Of a DNA stretch of 64,000 nt, positions 33,104 to 41,534 are shown one piece after another; positions within the stretch are counted from its first letter, which is position 1, and each line of letters begins with the position of its first letter. The DNA is taken from positions 186,001 to 250,000 of the forward strand of contig NZ_BAABWV010000002.1 of NCBI RefSeq assembly GCF_040365005.1, given 5' to 3'. A program made the translations under genes and the position numbers. The DNA is from Antarcticimicrobium sp040365005 (GTDB lineage: Bacteria > Pseudomonadota > Alphaproteobacteria > Rhodobacterales > Rhodobacteraceae). The notes beneath the pieces were generated by a model. It was not told where the DNA came from and ran no database searches. It saw nothing but the letters and a program-made list of their open reading frames with translations.

Positions 33104-34114
33104 ATGAACCTCGCCAAGTTTCCCCGCACCCGGCTTGCCCATCTGCCGACCCCGCTGGAACCGCTGCCGCGCCTGAGCGAGGCGCTCGGCGGGCCGGAGA
33201 TCTGGATCAAGCGCGACGATTGCACCGGCCTCTCCACCGGCGGCAACAAGACCCGCAAGCTGGAATTCCTGATGGCCGAGGCGATGGCGCAGGGCGCCGA
33301 CATCGTGCTGACGCAAGGCGCCACCCAGTCCAACCACGCCCGCCAGACCGCTGCCGCAGCGGCGAAACTGGGCCTCGATTGCCATATCCTGCTCGAGGAC
33401 CGCACCGGCTACAACCATGAGAACTACAAGTACAACGGCAACGTGCTGCTCGACGTGCTGCACGGCGCCAGCATCGAACACCGCGGCCCCGACCTCGACA
33501 TGAACGCCGAGATGGAGGCGGTGGCCGACAGGTTCCGCGCCGAGGGGCGCACCGCCTATACCATTCCCGGCGGCGGCTCGAACCCGACCGGGGCGCTGGG
33601 CTATGTCAACTGCGCGCTGGAAATGCTGGGCCAGTTCGTCGACCTCGGGCTGAACGTGGATCACATCGTCCACGCCACCGGCAGCGCCGGCACCCAGGCC
33701 GGGCTGATCACCGGGCTTTGCGCGATGAACGCCAACATCCCGCTGCTGGGCATCGGCGTGCGCGCGCCCAAGGACAAGCAGGAGGAGAACGTCTATAACC
33801 TCGCTGTCCGCACCGCCGAGAAACTGGGCTGCCCCGGTGTCGTCGCGCGCGCGGACGTGGTCGCCAACTGCGATTACGTCGGCGATGGCTATGGCATCCC
33901 CGCCGAAAGCACGCTCGAGGCGATCGACCTCTTTGCACGGACCGAGGCGATCCTGCTCGACCCGGTCTATTCCGCCAAGGGCGGCGCCGGGCTGATCGAC
34001 CTGGTCCGCAAGGGACATTTCAATAAGGGCGAAAAGATCGTCTTCCTGCACACCGGCGGCGCCATCGGTCTGACCGGTTATACCCATGTCTTCGACGTGG
34101 CCGGGCGGGCGTAA
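33104..34114 (+). CDS. cuyA: L-cysteate sulfo-lyase / D-cysteine desulfhydrase
   Basis: The 336-residue fold-type II PLP enzyme is of the ACC deaminase/D-cysteine desulfhydrase family, with the PLP lysine in STGGNKTRKLE (probably K52), QSNHARQTAAAAAKLG and a TGSAGTQAG phosphate loop. CuyA of roseobacters cleaves L-cysteate to pyruvate, ammonia and sulfite; D-cysteine desulfhydrase is the close alternative. It follows the HpsN-like gene by 3 bp in a LysR-linked operon, which favours sulfonate degradation. Sulfite produced would need export or oxidation; no such gene is in this operon. Confidence 0.82.
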   Translation: MNLAKFPRTRLAHLPTPLEPLPRLSEALGGPEIWIKRDDCTGLSTGGNKTRKLEFLMAEAMAQGADIVLTQGATQSNHARQTAAAAAKLGLDCHILLEDRTGYNHENYKYNGNVLLDVLHGASIEHRGPDLDMNAEMEAVADRFRAEGRTAYTIPGGGSNPTGALGYVNCALEMLGQFVDLGLNVDHIVHATGSAGTQAGLITGLCAMNANIPLLGIGVRAPKDKQEENVYNLAVRTAEKLGCPGVVARADVVANCDYVGDGYGIPAESTLEAIDLFARTEAILLDPVYSAKGGAGLIDLVRKGHFNKGEKIVFLHTGGAIGLTGYTHVFDVAGRA

Positions 34115-34127
34115 GGCCGGCGCCCGG

Positions 34128-34805
34128 ATGATCCCCGTCGGCATCCTTGGCGGCATGGGGCCCGAGGCGACGATCCTCTTGATGCAAAAGGTGCTCGCCG
34201 CGGTGCCCGCCCGCGACGACGCCGATCACGTGCCGCTGATCGTGCACCAGAACCCGCAGGTGCCCAGCCGGATCAAGGCGCTGATCGAGGGGCAGGGGGC
34301 CGATCCGGCCCCGGTCCTGCAACGCATGGCGCGCGATCTTCAGGCTGCCGGTGCCCGCGCGCTGGCGATGCCCTGCAACACCGCGCATCACTACGCCCCG
34401 GCGATCCGCGCCGCCTGCGGGCTGCCCTTGCTCGACATGGTGGAGCTGACCGCCGCCCGCCTCGCCAGAGAGGGCGCGCAGCGCGTCGGACTGCTGGCCT
34501 CGCCCGCCGTGCGGATCACCGGCGTGTTCGATGCCGCCTTCGCCGCCCGGGGCCTCACCGCCTGTTACCCGGAGGACGACGCACCGATCCTCGCGCTGAT
34601 CCGCGCGGTGAAATCCGGCGACACCAATGGCGCCCCGGCGCTGGCCAAGGCCGCCCTTGCGCTGCTGGATGCGGGCTGCGACCGGGCGCTGATCGCCTGC
34701 ACCGAACTGTCGCTGCTCACCCCCGGCCTGCCCGCAGGCCTGCCCTGGACCGACAGCCTCGATTGCCTGGTCGCTGAAGTCGCACGCAGGGCCAGGGCAG
34801 GGTAG
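34128..34805 (+). CDS. Aspartate/glutamate racemase family protein, possible cysteate racemase
   Basis: The 225-residue cofactor-independent racemase has the two catalytic cysteines: C83 in MPCNTAHH and C191 in IACTELSLL. The N-terminus VGILGGMGPEAT matches the Asp/Glu racemase family. It starts 14 bp after cuyA, with only a weak ribosome-binding site. In this operon it may interconvert D- and L-cysteate (or a related sulfonated or acidic amino acid) so that CuyA can use both; this is inference. Confidence 0.8.
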   Translation: MIPVGILGGMGPEATILLMQKVLAAVPARDDADHVPLIVHQNPQVPSRIKALIEGQGADPAPVLQRMARDLQAAGARALAMPCNTAHHYAPAIRAACGLPLLDMVELTAARLAREGAQRVGLLASPAVRITGVFDAAFAARGLTACYPEDDAPILALIRAVKSGDTNGAPALAKAALALLDAGCDRALIACTELSLLTPGLPAGLPWTDSLDCLVAEVARRARAG

Positions 34806-34890
34806 GGCAGGGTAGGGCGCGCGTTCGCCCATCCCCCACGCGCCAGCCAGTCACCCCCGCCCGCCACCTGTCACCGCCGCCCACCCACCT

Positions 34891-34960
34891 GTCACCCCCG
34901 CGAAAGCGGGGGCCTCTTGCGGCACGCGCAACCAAAGATCCCCGCCTGCGCGGGGATGAC
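34891..34960. repeat. REPIN-like element, family A
   Basis: The left hairpin is GTCA + CCCCCGC-GAAA-GCGGGGG. The right hairpin is ATCCCCGC-CTGC-GCGGGGAT ending TGAC. The left loop GAAA is a GNRA tetraloop. It lies upstream of the GIY-YIG gene. Confidence 0.8.
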
Positions 34961-34985
34961 AACGCTTGTGAGGAAAGCGATCCCT

Positions 34986-35011
34986 GTCACCCCCGCGAAA
35001 GCGGGGGCCTC
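34986..35011. repeat. Single family-A hairpin arm upstream of the GIY-YIG gene
   Basis: This is one GTCA + CCCCCGC-GAAA-GCGGGGG arm without a partner, ending about 50 bp before the GIY-YIG start. Confidence 0.7.
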
Positions 35012-35059
35012 CCCTATCCCGTTAACCCCACAACAACCCTTGGGCGCCTATCCTCGTGC

Positions 35060-35356
35060 ATGCGACGCCATGATTATTACGTTTATCTGGTTACCAACCG
35101 CCCCCATGGCACGTTGTACTGCGGTGTGACCAACGATCTCTTGCGGCGTCTGTGGGAACATCGTTCGGGCCACGCTGACGGGTTCACCCGGCGCTACCGG
35201 TGTCGGCGCCTTGTCTGGTTCGAACATCACACCGAGATCGGCGAAGCGATCCTGCGGGAAAAACGCATCAAGAAATGGCGCCGCGCATGGAAAGACGCGC
35301 TGATCCAGGCGCGCAACCCCGACTGGTCGGACCTCGCGCCGTCGATCGGCCTGTGA
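35060..35356 (+). CDS. GIY-YIG nuclease-domain protein
   Basis: The 98-residue single-domain protein matches small GIY-YIG proteins: YYVYLVTNRPHGTLYCGVTNDLLRRLWEHR carries the two motif strands (YVY ... LYCG) and the first catalytic arginine helix. HTEIGEAILREKRIKKWRRAWK carries the conserved glutamate region. No clear Shine-Dalgarno sequence precedes the ATG. The gene is enclosed by REPIN-like elements (three arms within 170 bp upstream, five within 260 bp downstream), the densest such cluster in the window. The biological role of this stand-alone subfamily is unknown. Confidence 0.85.
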   Translation: MRRHDYYVYLVTNRPHGTLYCGVTNDLLRRLWEHRSGHADGFTRRYRCRRLVWFEHHTEIGEAILREKRIKKWRRAWKDALIQARNPDWSDLAPSIGL

Positions 35357-35373
35357 GCGGCGGTTCTCCCCCT

Positions 35374-35447
35374 GTCACCCCCGCGAAAGCGGGGGCCTCA
35401 TGCCAGATGCGTCACCAACCAGAGATCCCCGCCTGCGCGGGGATGAC
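35374..35447. repeat. REPIN-like element, family A, just downstream of the GIY-YIG gene
   Basis: The left arm has stem CCCCCGC with GAAA loop; the right arm is ATCCCCGC-CTGC-GCGGGGAT + TGAC. It begins 18 bp after the GIY-YIG stop codon. Confidence 0.8.
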
Positions 35448-35493
35448 AACGTCCGTGGGGGAAGCCTCCTCCGTCACCTCTGTGCGCGCCCCT

Positions 35494-35565
35494 GTCACCC
35501 CCGCGCAAGCGGGGGTCTTGCAGGATGCGCCACCAAGGAAAGATCCCCGCCTGCGTGGGGATGAT
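35494..35565. repeat. REPIN-like element, family A
   Basis: The left arm has stem CCCCCGC with loop GCAA (also GNRA); the right arm carries two changes (TGCGTGGGGATGAT) that weaken its stem. It is a neighbouring, slightly diverged copy of the element at 35374. Confidence 0.75.
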
Positions 35566-35590
35566 AACGTCTGCGAAGAAAGCCACCCCT

Positions 35591-35616
35591 GTCACCCCCG
35601 CGCAAGCGGGGGTCTT
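35591..35616. repeat. Single family-A hairpin arm
   Basis: This is one GTCA + CCCCCGC-GCAA-GCGGGGG arm. It ends about 15 bp before the stop codon of the convergent hypothetical gene. Confidence 0.7.
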
Positions 35617-35631
35617 GCGATCACCGGGGCC

Positions 35632-35940
35632 TTACTTGCAGGTCTTCGCGGCCTGTTCGCCGAACGCGGTATAGCGTTTCCACAGTTCCGCGTCCTTGCG
35701 CCGGTCCGATTGGCGGACCTCCTGCGCCTGGTGCGGGTCGCCGAACCAGCGGGCCACCTTGCGCCGTTCCAGCGCGTTCAGGCTGTGGTTGGCCACCTTC
35801 TGGATGCAGCGGCACAGCGACGGCGACGCCTTGCGGTTGGATTGCATGCAGGCGCGTTCGATCACGCTCGCCGTGCCGGGCGTCGGTGCGATCCATGCCA
35901 GGGTTGCGGCGGTCGCCGCGATGGTGAGCAGATGTTTCAT
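35632..35940 (-). CDS. Hypothetical exported cysteine-containing protein (102 aa)
   Basis: The protein starts MKHLLTIAATAATLAWIAPTPGTAS, a Sec signal peptide, leaving a mature part of about 78 residues. It contains four cysteines (ERACMQ, LCRC, KTCK) that could form two periplasmic disulfides, and many basic residues. I recognise no named family; its small size and Cys pattern resemble conserved short secreted proteins of Rhodobacterales. It is convergent with the GIY-YIG gene and divergent from lepA. Confidence 0.65.
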   Translation of the reverse strand: MKHLLTIAATAATLAWIAPTPGTASVIERACMQSNRKASPSLCRCIQKVANHSLNALERRKVARWFGDPHQAQEVRQSDRRKDAELWKRYTAFGEQAAKTCK

Positions 35941-36296
35941 TCCTGTCCCCGTTCCAAAAACACGTTCGGGCGCGGCCCCGCCCGGGTTCGCGCCGCACTA
36001 TGTCTCACTCCCTGCCGGGGGGCAATCGTCCGTGCCGACCGTTGCGCGCAGATCCGCACCGAAAAGGGGCAGGGACCAGGCCCCGCCCCATCTCGGGAGG
36101 TATGTCGCGACACCGGAACACCGGGGTCATTCACTGCTCTTGCCTCGTTCCACGTCTTTGCGCGGTTGTTTCGATACCAGAAACATTGCCCAATGATTGT
36201 GGCAGAAATAAGGAAGGTGCGTCGCCCCGTCCGTTTCCTGTCCGCCCCCCGTCCAGTCCCGGTTCCGCCCCGGTCCCCGCCCGCGCGCCTGCGCGC
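35941..36296. other. Intergenic region upstream of lepA
   Basis: About 356 bp between divergent genes. Open frames here are shadows with no family similarity. The only signal I find is the lepA promoter at its right end. Confidence 0.5.
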
Positions 36297-36325
36297 TTGA
36301 CGGGGTTGGTTTTCCCATACATATC
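36297..36325 (+). promoter_or_regulatory. Candidate promoter giving a leaderless lepA mRNA
   Basis: TTGACG (36297-36302) and CATATC (36320-36325) are 17 bp apart. The lepA ATG at 36333 is only 7 nt past the -10 element, so transcription would start at or next to the initiation codon. No Shine-Dalgarno sequence precedes the ATG. Confidence 0.55.
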
Positions 36326-36332
36326 GCACTGC

Positions 36333-38132
<1,800 letters not shown>

Positions 38133-38154
38133 AGGCTATCCATCTTCAGGGCCA

Positions 38155-38193
38155 GTGGGCGACAGCGGTTGGCAAAGCCAACTGCGTGCCCAC
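38155..38193 (+). repeat. Second stem-loop after lepA
   Basis: GTGGGC (38155-38160) and GCCCAC (38188-38193) form the outer stem. GTTGGC (38168-38173) and GCCAAC (38177-38182) form the inner stem around an AAA loop, with an internal bulge between. It directly follows the 19-bp inverted repeat, giving a two-hairpin 3' region. Confidence 0.6.
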
Positions 38194-38216
38194 ACCCTCG
38201 CCAATAAAGCCCCCCT

Positions 38217-38284
38217 GTCACCCCCGCGAAAGCGGGGGCCTCCAGAAGCGTACCGCATGAGATCCCCGCCTGCGCGGGGATGAC
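38217..38284. repeat. REPIN-like element, family A
   Basis: The left arm is GTCA + CCCCCGC-GAAA-GCGGGGG; the right arm is ATCCCCGC-CTGC-GCGGGGAT + TGAC. It lies between lepA and a convergent hypothetical gene. Confidence 0.8.
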
Positions 38285-38310
38285 AGGGGCCGCCACAGGC
38301 AAGCGGCTGA

Positions 38311-38703
38311 TCAGGATTTGGGGTGGATTTCCACCGGGTGATAGTTGCGCAGATATTCGGTCATCTGCCACCTGATCAGGTAATCCCGGTCAAGGACTTT
38401 GTAAGCGACTCCAAGGGTTTGCGCCACGGTCCTTATCTGGAACTCATATCGGTCTTCGCGCCCGTCGGTGTCGATGATCAGGACCATTGGCGACTTGCCC
38501 GTCAGCGTGGCGGCAAAGACCGTCTGGTGCACGCTGTCGATGGAGCTGCGCTTGTCCAGGCCAACCTCGATCACCTGCGTTTCCGTTTCGCAATCCACGC
38601 GGATCCGGTGAAGATCGTAGCCCACCGAATAGGGGTGGGAGACCTCGGGGGTGCCCCGGATCATCAAGGTGCAGAAGATGGCGGCGAGGGCAAGTTCGTG
38701 CAT
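38311..38703 (-). CDS. Hypothetical protein (130 aa)
   Basis: I recognise no family. The N-terminus (MHELALAAIFCTLMIRG) is hydrophobic and could be a short signal sequence. The rest alternates predicted strands and charged segments (VDCETETQVIEVGLDKRSSIDSV, SPMVLIIDTDGREDRYEFQ). Codon use looks coding and the frame is complete, but its base composition is somewhat less GC-rich than its neighbours. It is flanked by REPIN-like repeats on both sides. Confidence 0.55.
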   Translation of the reverse strand: MHELALAAIFCTLMIRGTPEVSHPYSVGYDLHRIRVDCETETQVIEVGLDKRSSIDSVHQTVFAATLTGKSPMVLIIDTDGREDRYEFQIRTVAQTLGVAYKVLDRDYLIRWQMTEYLRNYHPVEIHPKS

Positions 38704-38790
38704 GGGGGCAGCCTATCCGATGCCACCCTGGTTGTTAATCTTTTGGCAACCTTTCTTAACGTCCTCGTCTTGCCCCGTGAGAATCCCCCT

Positions 38791-38816
38791 GTCACCCCCG
38801 CGAAAGCGGGGGCCTC
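38791..38816. repeat. Single family-A hairpin arm
   Basis: This is one GTCA + CCCCCGC-GAAA-GCGGGGG arm without a partner, in the gap between the hypothetical gene and yjdM/phnA. Confidence 0.7.
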
Positions 38817-38906
38817 TTCCCGCCACTCCGCCGCAGCCCACCCCCTTCCCATCCCCGCGCTCACCCCCTATAGGCAATCCAACACAACCTATCCGGAGCC
38901 CTATCC

Positions 38907-39416
38907 ATGCCCTGCGCCCTTTGTTCTGCCGACGCGCCCCTCACCGCCTATCCCGTCTCCGGCGGCCCCGAGGGCGCCAGCGTTGAGCTTTGCGACACCT
39001 GCATCGCCCAGATCGAGGGCGAGCCGGAGCCGAACCACTGGCGCTGCCTGTCGTCGTCGATGTGGTCCGAGGATACCGCCACCCAGGTGCTGGCTGCCCG
39101 CATGCTGAACCGCCTCTCCGATCACGACTGGGCGCGCGACCTGTCCGACCAGCTCTGGCTCGATGACGACACCCGCGCCTGGGTCGAGAACGTGCCGCAG
39201 GAAAGCGCGCACAAGGATAGCAACGGCGCGCCGCTCGCACAGGGCGACACCGTGGTGTTGATCAAGGATCTTCCGGTGAAAGGCGGCGGTTTCACCGCCA
39301 AGCGCGGCACGGCGGTGCGCGGCATCTCGCTGGTGCAGGACAACCCCGCCCATATCGAGGGCCGCGTCGAGGGCCAGCGCATCGTCATCCTGACCGAGTT
39401 CGTCAAGAAACGCTGA
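38907..39416 (+). CDS. yjdM: YjdM/PhnA zinc-ribbon protein
   Basis: The 169-residue protein starts with a zinc ribbon: C3-x2-C6 and C29-x2-C32. A middle segment follows, then the PhnA/YjdM C-terminal domain (LAQGDTVVLIKDLPVKGGGFTAKRGTAVRGISLVQDNPAHIEGRVEG...). The family is often labelled alkylphosphonate utilisation protein PhnA, but no phn operon is present and the family has no proven role in that pathway. It is a single gene preceded by a REPIN arm. Confidence 0.85.
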   Translation: MPCALCSADAPLTAYPVSGGPEGASVELCDTCIAQIEGEPEPNHWRCLSSSMWSEDTATQVLAARMLNRLSDHDWARDLSDQLWLDDDTRAWVENVPQESAHKDSNGAPLAQGDTVVLIKDLPVKGGGFTAKRGTAVRGISLVQDNPAHIEGRVEGQRIVILTEFVKKR

Positions 39417-39475
39417 GGCCACAAGGCAGGTCAGGGCAGGGTGGGGGCCGCAGGACGGCCCCCTGAAGCGGAGGC

Positions 39476-39613
39476 TCAGAGTTTCTTCTGAACGTCCTCG
39501 GCCACGTCCTCGATGGCGTCACCCGCCTTTTTCAGGTCGCGCCCGGCGCCCTTGGTGGTCTCGCAGGCGGCCAGTGCCAGCAGGGCAAGGCCGAACACAA
39601 ACACTCGCGTCAT
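39476..39613 (-). CDS. Entericidin A/B-family small lipoprotein
   Basis: The 45-residue protein begins MTRVFVFGLALLALAACETTKGAGRDLK. The lipobox LAAC places the lipidated cysteine at residue 17, followed by the GxGxDxKxAGDAIEDxA pattern of entericidin EcnA/EcnB lipoproteins. The ATG at 39613 is chosen because it gives a proper lipoprotein signal. EcnAB in enterobacteria is a membrane-active antidote/toxin pair; only a single copy is present here. Confidence 0.85.
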   Translation of the reverse strand: MTRVFVFGLALLALAACETTKGAGRDLKKAGDAIEDVAEDVQKKL

Positions 39614-39755
39614 CGCATTTCTCCATCTGCTCGCTCGATACGCGATATAGGCCCGCCCTGCGCCCGGCGGCAAGACCCATGCGCGGCCCGCGGCCCGTCT
39701 CCCTGTTCCCCCGCGCGTCCTGTCACCCCTGCGCCCCCGTCACCCCGTGCGTCCT

Positions 39756-39829
39756 GTCATCCCCGCGAAAGCGGGGATCTGACGACGCAGGGGGCCTTGC
39801 TTGGTGGCCCCCGCCTGCGCGAAGATGAC
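39756..39829. repeat. REPIN-like element, family A, degenerate
   Basis: The left arm is intact (GTCA + TCCCCGC-GAAA-GCGGGGA). The right arm has decayed (CCCCCGC-CTGC-GCGAAGAT + GAC). Confidence 0.65.
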
Positions 39830-39861
39830 AGCGGGCCGGGGGCACCCGGGGAACCGTCCCC

Positions 39862-39876
39862 ATATTCACATATTCA
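39862..39876 (+). promoter_or_regulatory. Tandem ATATTCA half-sites upstream of the DsrE gene
   Basis: ATATTCACATATTCA contains two direct ATATTCA copies about 65 bp upstream of the DsrE gene, in an AT-rich promoter. The half-site resembles the ATTC half of the SoxR-type operators found in the sox region. The GAAT partner is missing, so the call is tentative. Confidence 0.3.
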
Positions 39877-39939
39877 TAAAAAACTATCCGATTGCGTCAT
39901 TTTGTCCTATCCTCCCGATCACACCAAGGGAGGGAAACC

Positions 39940-40383
39940 ATGAAACATCTGATCACCGCCGCTGCGCTCGCACTCGGCACGACGCTGGCCGCCGGCGCCG
40001 CCTGGGCCGAGGGCCAGACCCATCACATCGCGTTCCACGTCAACCAGAACGACCCACAGGTGATGAACATGGCGCTCAACAACGTCGCCAACGTCAACAA
40101 GTACTACCAGTCACAGGGCGACACCACCGTGATCGAGGTGGTCACCTATGGCCCCGGCTTCAACATGCTGGTGGCGGGAAAAAGCCCGGTGGCCGATCGC
40201 ATCTCGGCGATGAGCCTCGAGATCGAGGGGCTCTCCTTCGCCGCTTGCGGCAACACCCACCGCAAGATGAGCGAGAAGGCCGGCCATAAGGTCGCCCTGC
40301 TGGACGAGGCCGGGGTCGTGCCCTCCGGCGTGGTCCGTCTGGTCGAACTGCAACAGCAGGGCTACGCTTACGTCCGACCCTGA
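39940..40383 (+). CDS. Periplasmic DsrE-family protein
   Basis: The 147-residue protein has a Sec signal (MKHLITAAALALGTTLAAGAAWA) and a DsrE/F-like alpha-beta fold (HHIAFHVNQNDPQVMNMALNNVANV ... CGNTHRKM). The single conserved cysteine in AACGNT is at the position where DsrE relatives carry sulfane sulfur. The ATG follows GGGAGGG. A cytochrome b561 gene follows 112 bp downstream; exported DsrE plus b561 pairs are seen near sulfur-oxidation genes. Function is not established. Confidence 0.78.
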   Translation: MKHLITAAALALGTTLAAGAAWAEGQTHHIAFHVNQNDPQVMNMALNNVANVNKYYQSQGDTTVIEVVTYGPGFNMLVAGKSPVADRISAMSLEIEGLSFAACGNTHRKMSEKAGHKVALLDEAGVVPSGVVRLVELQQQGYAYVRP

Positions 40384-40495
40384 GCCGTCATGACCCGGGG
40401 CGCGACATCTGCGCGCGCGTCCCGGTTTTCGCGCGATTTCCGCCGCGGGGGCCGTGTAACCTGGCGTTGTACACCCATCGACGCCAGAGGTTCCC

Positions 40496-40978
40496 ATGCC
40501 CAGCCATTATTCCCGCGCCCAGATCGCCCTGCATTGGGTCATCTTCCTGTTGATCGCCCTGCAATACCTGTTCCATGAATGGATCACCGAGGCATGGGAC
40601 AGCCTGCGCGAAACCGGCGATTTCACCTTTTCACCGCTGATCGCGGGCCATGTCTTCGGCGGGCTGCTGATCCTGGCGCTGGTGGTCTGGCGCATCGTGC
40701 TGCGGCTCACGCGCGGCGCGCCGCCGCTGCCCGAGGAGGAACCCGCGCCGCTGAAACTCGTCGCCGCCGCCACCCATATCGGTCTTTACGGGCTGATGGT
40801 GCTGATGCCGATCTCCGGCGCGGTGGCGTGGTTCGGTGGCGTCGGCCCGGCGGCCGGGGCGCACGGGCTGATGCGGATCCTGCTGCTGGCGCTGGTGGCG
40901 CTGCACATCGCCGGCGCGCTCTACCAGCAATTCGTGCTCAAGACCGACATCATGTCCCGGATGAAACGCGCGGGCTAG
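40496..40978 (+). CDS. Cytochrome b561 family protein
   Basis: The 160-residue inner-membrane protein has four hydrophobic helices and the four heme-binding histidines expected of bacterial b561: H13 (ALHWVIF), H52 (AGHVFGG), H94 (ATHIGLYG) and H137 (ALHIAGALYQQF). It would move electrons between quinol and a periplasmic partner. It lies downstream of the exported DsrE-like gene and may work with it. It is followed by two family-B repeat copies. Confidence 0.88.
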   Translation: MPSHYSRAQIALHWVIFLLIALQYLFHEWITEAWDSLRETGDFTFSPLIAGHVFGGLLILALVVWRIVLRLTRGAPPLPEEEPAPLKLVAAATHIGLYGLMVLMPISGAVAWFGGVGPAAGAHGLMRILLLALVALHIAGALYQQFVLKTDIMSRMKRAG

Positions 40979-40992
40979 GGCAGGGGGCCTTC

Positions 40993-41060
40993 CTCACCCC
41001 GGGCCTGACCCGGGGCCTCCCGACACCTCTCCCACGATCCCGGATCAGGTCCGGGATGAC
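40993..41060. repeat. REPIN-like element, family B
   Basis: The left arm is TCA + CCCCGGG-CCTGA-CCCGGGG; the right arm is ATCCCGGA-TCAGG-TCCGGGAT + GAC. It matches the copies at 29.2-29.4 kb. Confidence 0.75.
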
Positions 41061-41087
41061 AGCCGGAGTCTCCATCACCCCCCCCCT

Positions 41088-41115
41088 GTCACCCCGAGCT
41101 TGACCCGGGGTCCGG
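41088..41115. repeat. Single family-B hairpin arm
   Basis: GTCA + CCCCGAG-CTTGA-CCCGGGG, one mismatch in the stem, without a partner arm. Confidence 0.65.
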
Positions 41116-41320
41116 TCCGGAGGACGCCGGTTAACCAGATCGAAACCTCGCCTACCGCCCCGTTTTCCCTTTTGGTACAAAACGGCCCCGAAATTCCCCG
41201 AACGGGCCTTTCGGGCCTTGGCGGCAGGGGGGCATTTCGTACGAAATGCCGCCCGGACTCCCCGATCTCACGTGACCTGGATCAAGGCACGGCGCGCCCA
41301 CGTGGCCTAATCCGGCGGGC

Positions 41321-41503
41321 ATGAGCCCCCTTGTCCTGATCCTGCATCTCTTCATCGGCGCCACCCTCGCCGGGGTCGGCATCGTCATCCTGCTCGTCGC
41401 CGGTTGGGGCGGGGCAGGGCCGCTGGCCGGTTCCGTGGCGGTGGGGTTCGGGCTGGGCTTTCCCGTCTCTCGCGCCGTGGCGTGGGCCATGGGCGGCAAG
41501 TAA
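41321..41503 (+). CDS. Small two-helix membrane protein (60 aa)
   Basis: The protein consists of two transmembrane helices (LVLILHLFIGATLAGVGIVILLVAGW and GSVAVGFGLGFPVSRAVAWAMG) and almost nothing else. Very similar 60-residue proteins occur in many Rhodobacterales, where they are sometimes mislabelled CTP synthetase. The function is unknown. It is convergent with znuB. Confidence 0.65.
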   Translation: MSPLVLILHLFIGATLAGVGIVILLVAGWGGAGPLAGSVAVGFGLGFPVSRAVAWAMGGK

Positions 41504-41534
41504 CCCATTGATGTTTTGACGGTTTTCCGTGGCG

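Larger units (their letters stand above)
39614..39939. other. Intergenic region between the entericidin and DsrE genes
   Basis: 326 bp between divergent genes. It holds one degenerate REPIN-like element (39756-39829) and an AT-rich promoter region with repeated ATATTCA sequences (39862-39876). No gene is evident. Confidence 0.5.
40979..41320. other. Intergenic region with family-B repeats
   Basis: 342 bp. It holds one complete family-B REPIN-like element and one single arm, then a stretch with the inverted motif GGTACAAAACGG ... TTTCGTACGAAA (41174-41250), including the palindrome TTTCGTACGAAA. No gene is evident before the small membrane protein. Confidence 0.5.

Noticed and set aside
31772..34156. 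794-residue minus-strand open frame opposite the sulfonate operon
   Set aside because: The plus strand carries three clear enzyme genes with intact active sites; the minus frame is a GC-driven shadow.
34891..35616. Possible CRISPR array (repeated GC-rich palindromes)
   Set aside because: The units are inverted hairpin pairs of about 70 bp with uneven spacing, spacers are not of constant length, copies also occur singly kilobases away, and there are no cas genes.
36000..36332. N-terminal extension of lepA by about 110 residues
   Set aside because: The extra sequence has no similarity to LepA, and the standard N-terminus begins exactly at the ATG at 36333.
41174..41250. Possible insertion-sequence end (TTTCGTACGAAA palindrome and GGTACAAAACGG)
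   Set aside because: There is no transposase, no matching partner end and no target duplication; left as unexplained intergenic sequence.
41321..41503. CTP synthetase (a label used for similar short proteins in databases)
   Set aside because: A 60-residue two-helix membrane peptide cannot be CTP synthetase; the label is a propagated error.
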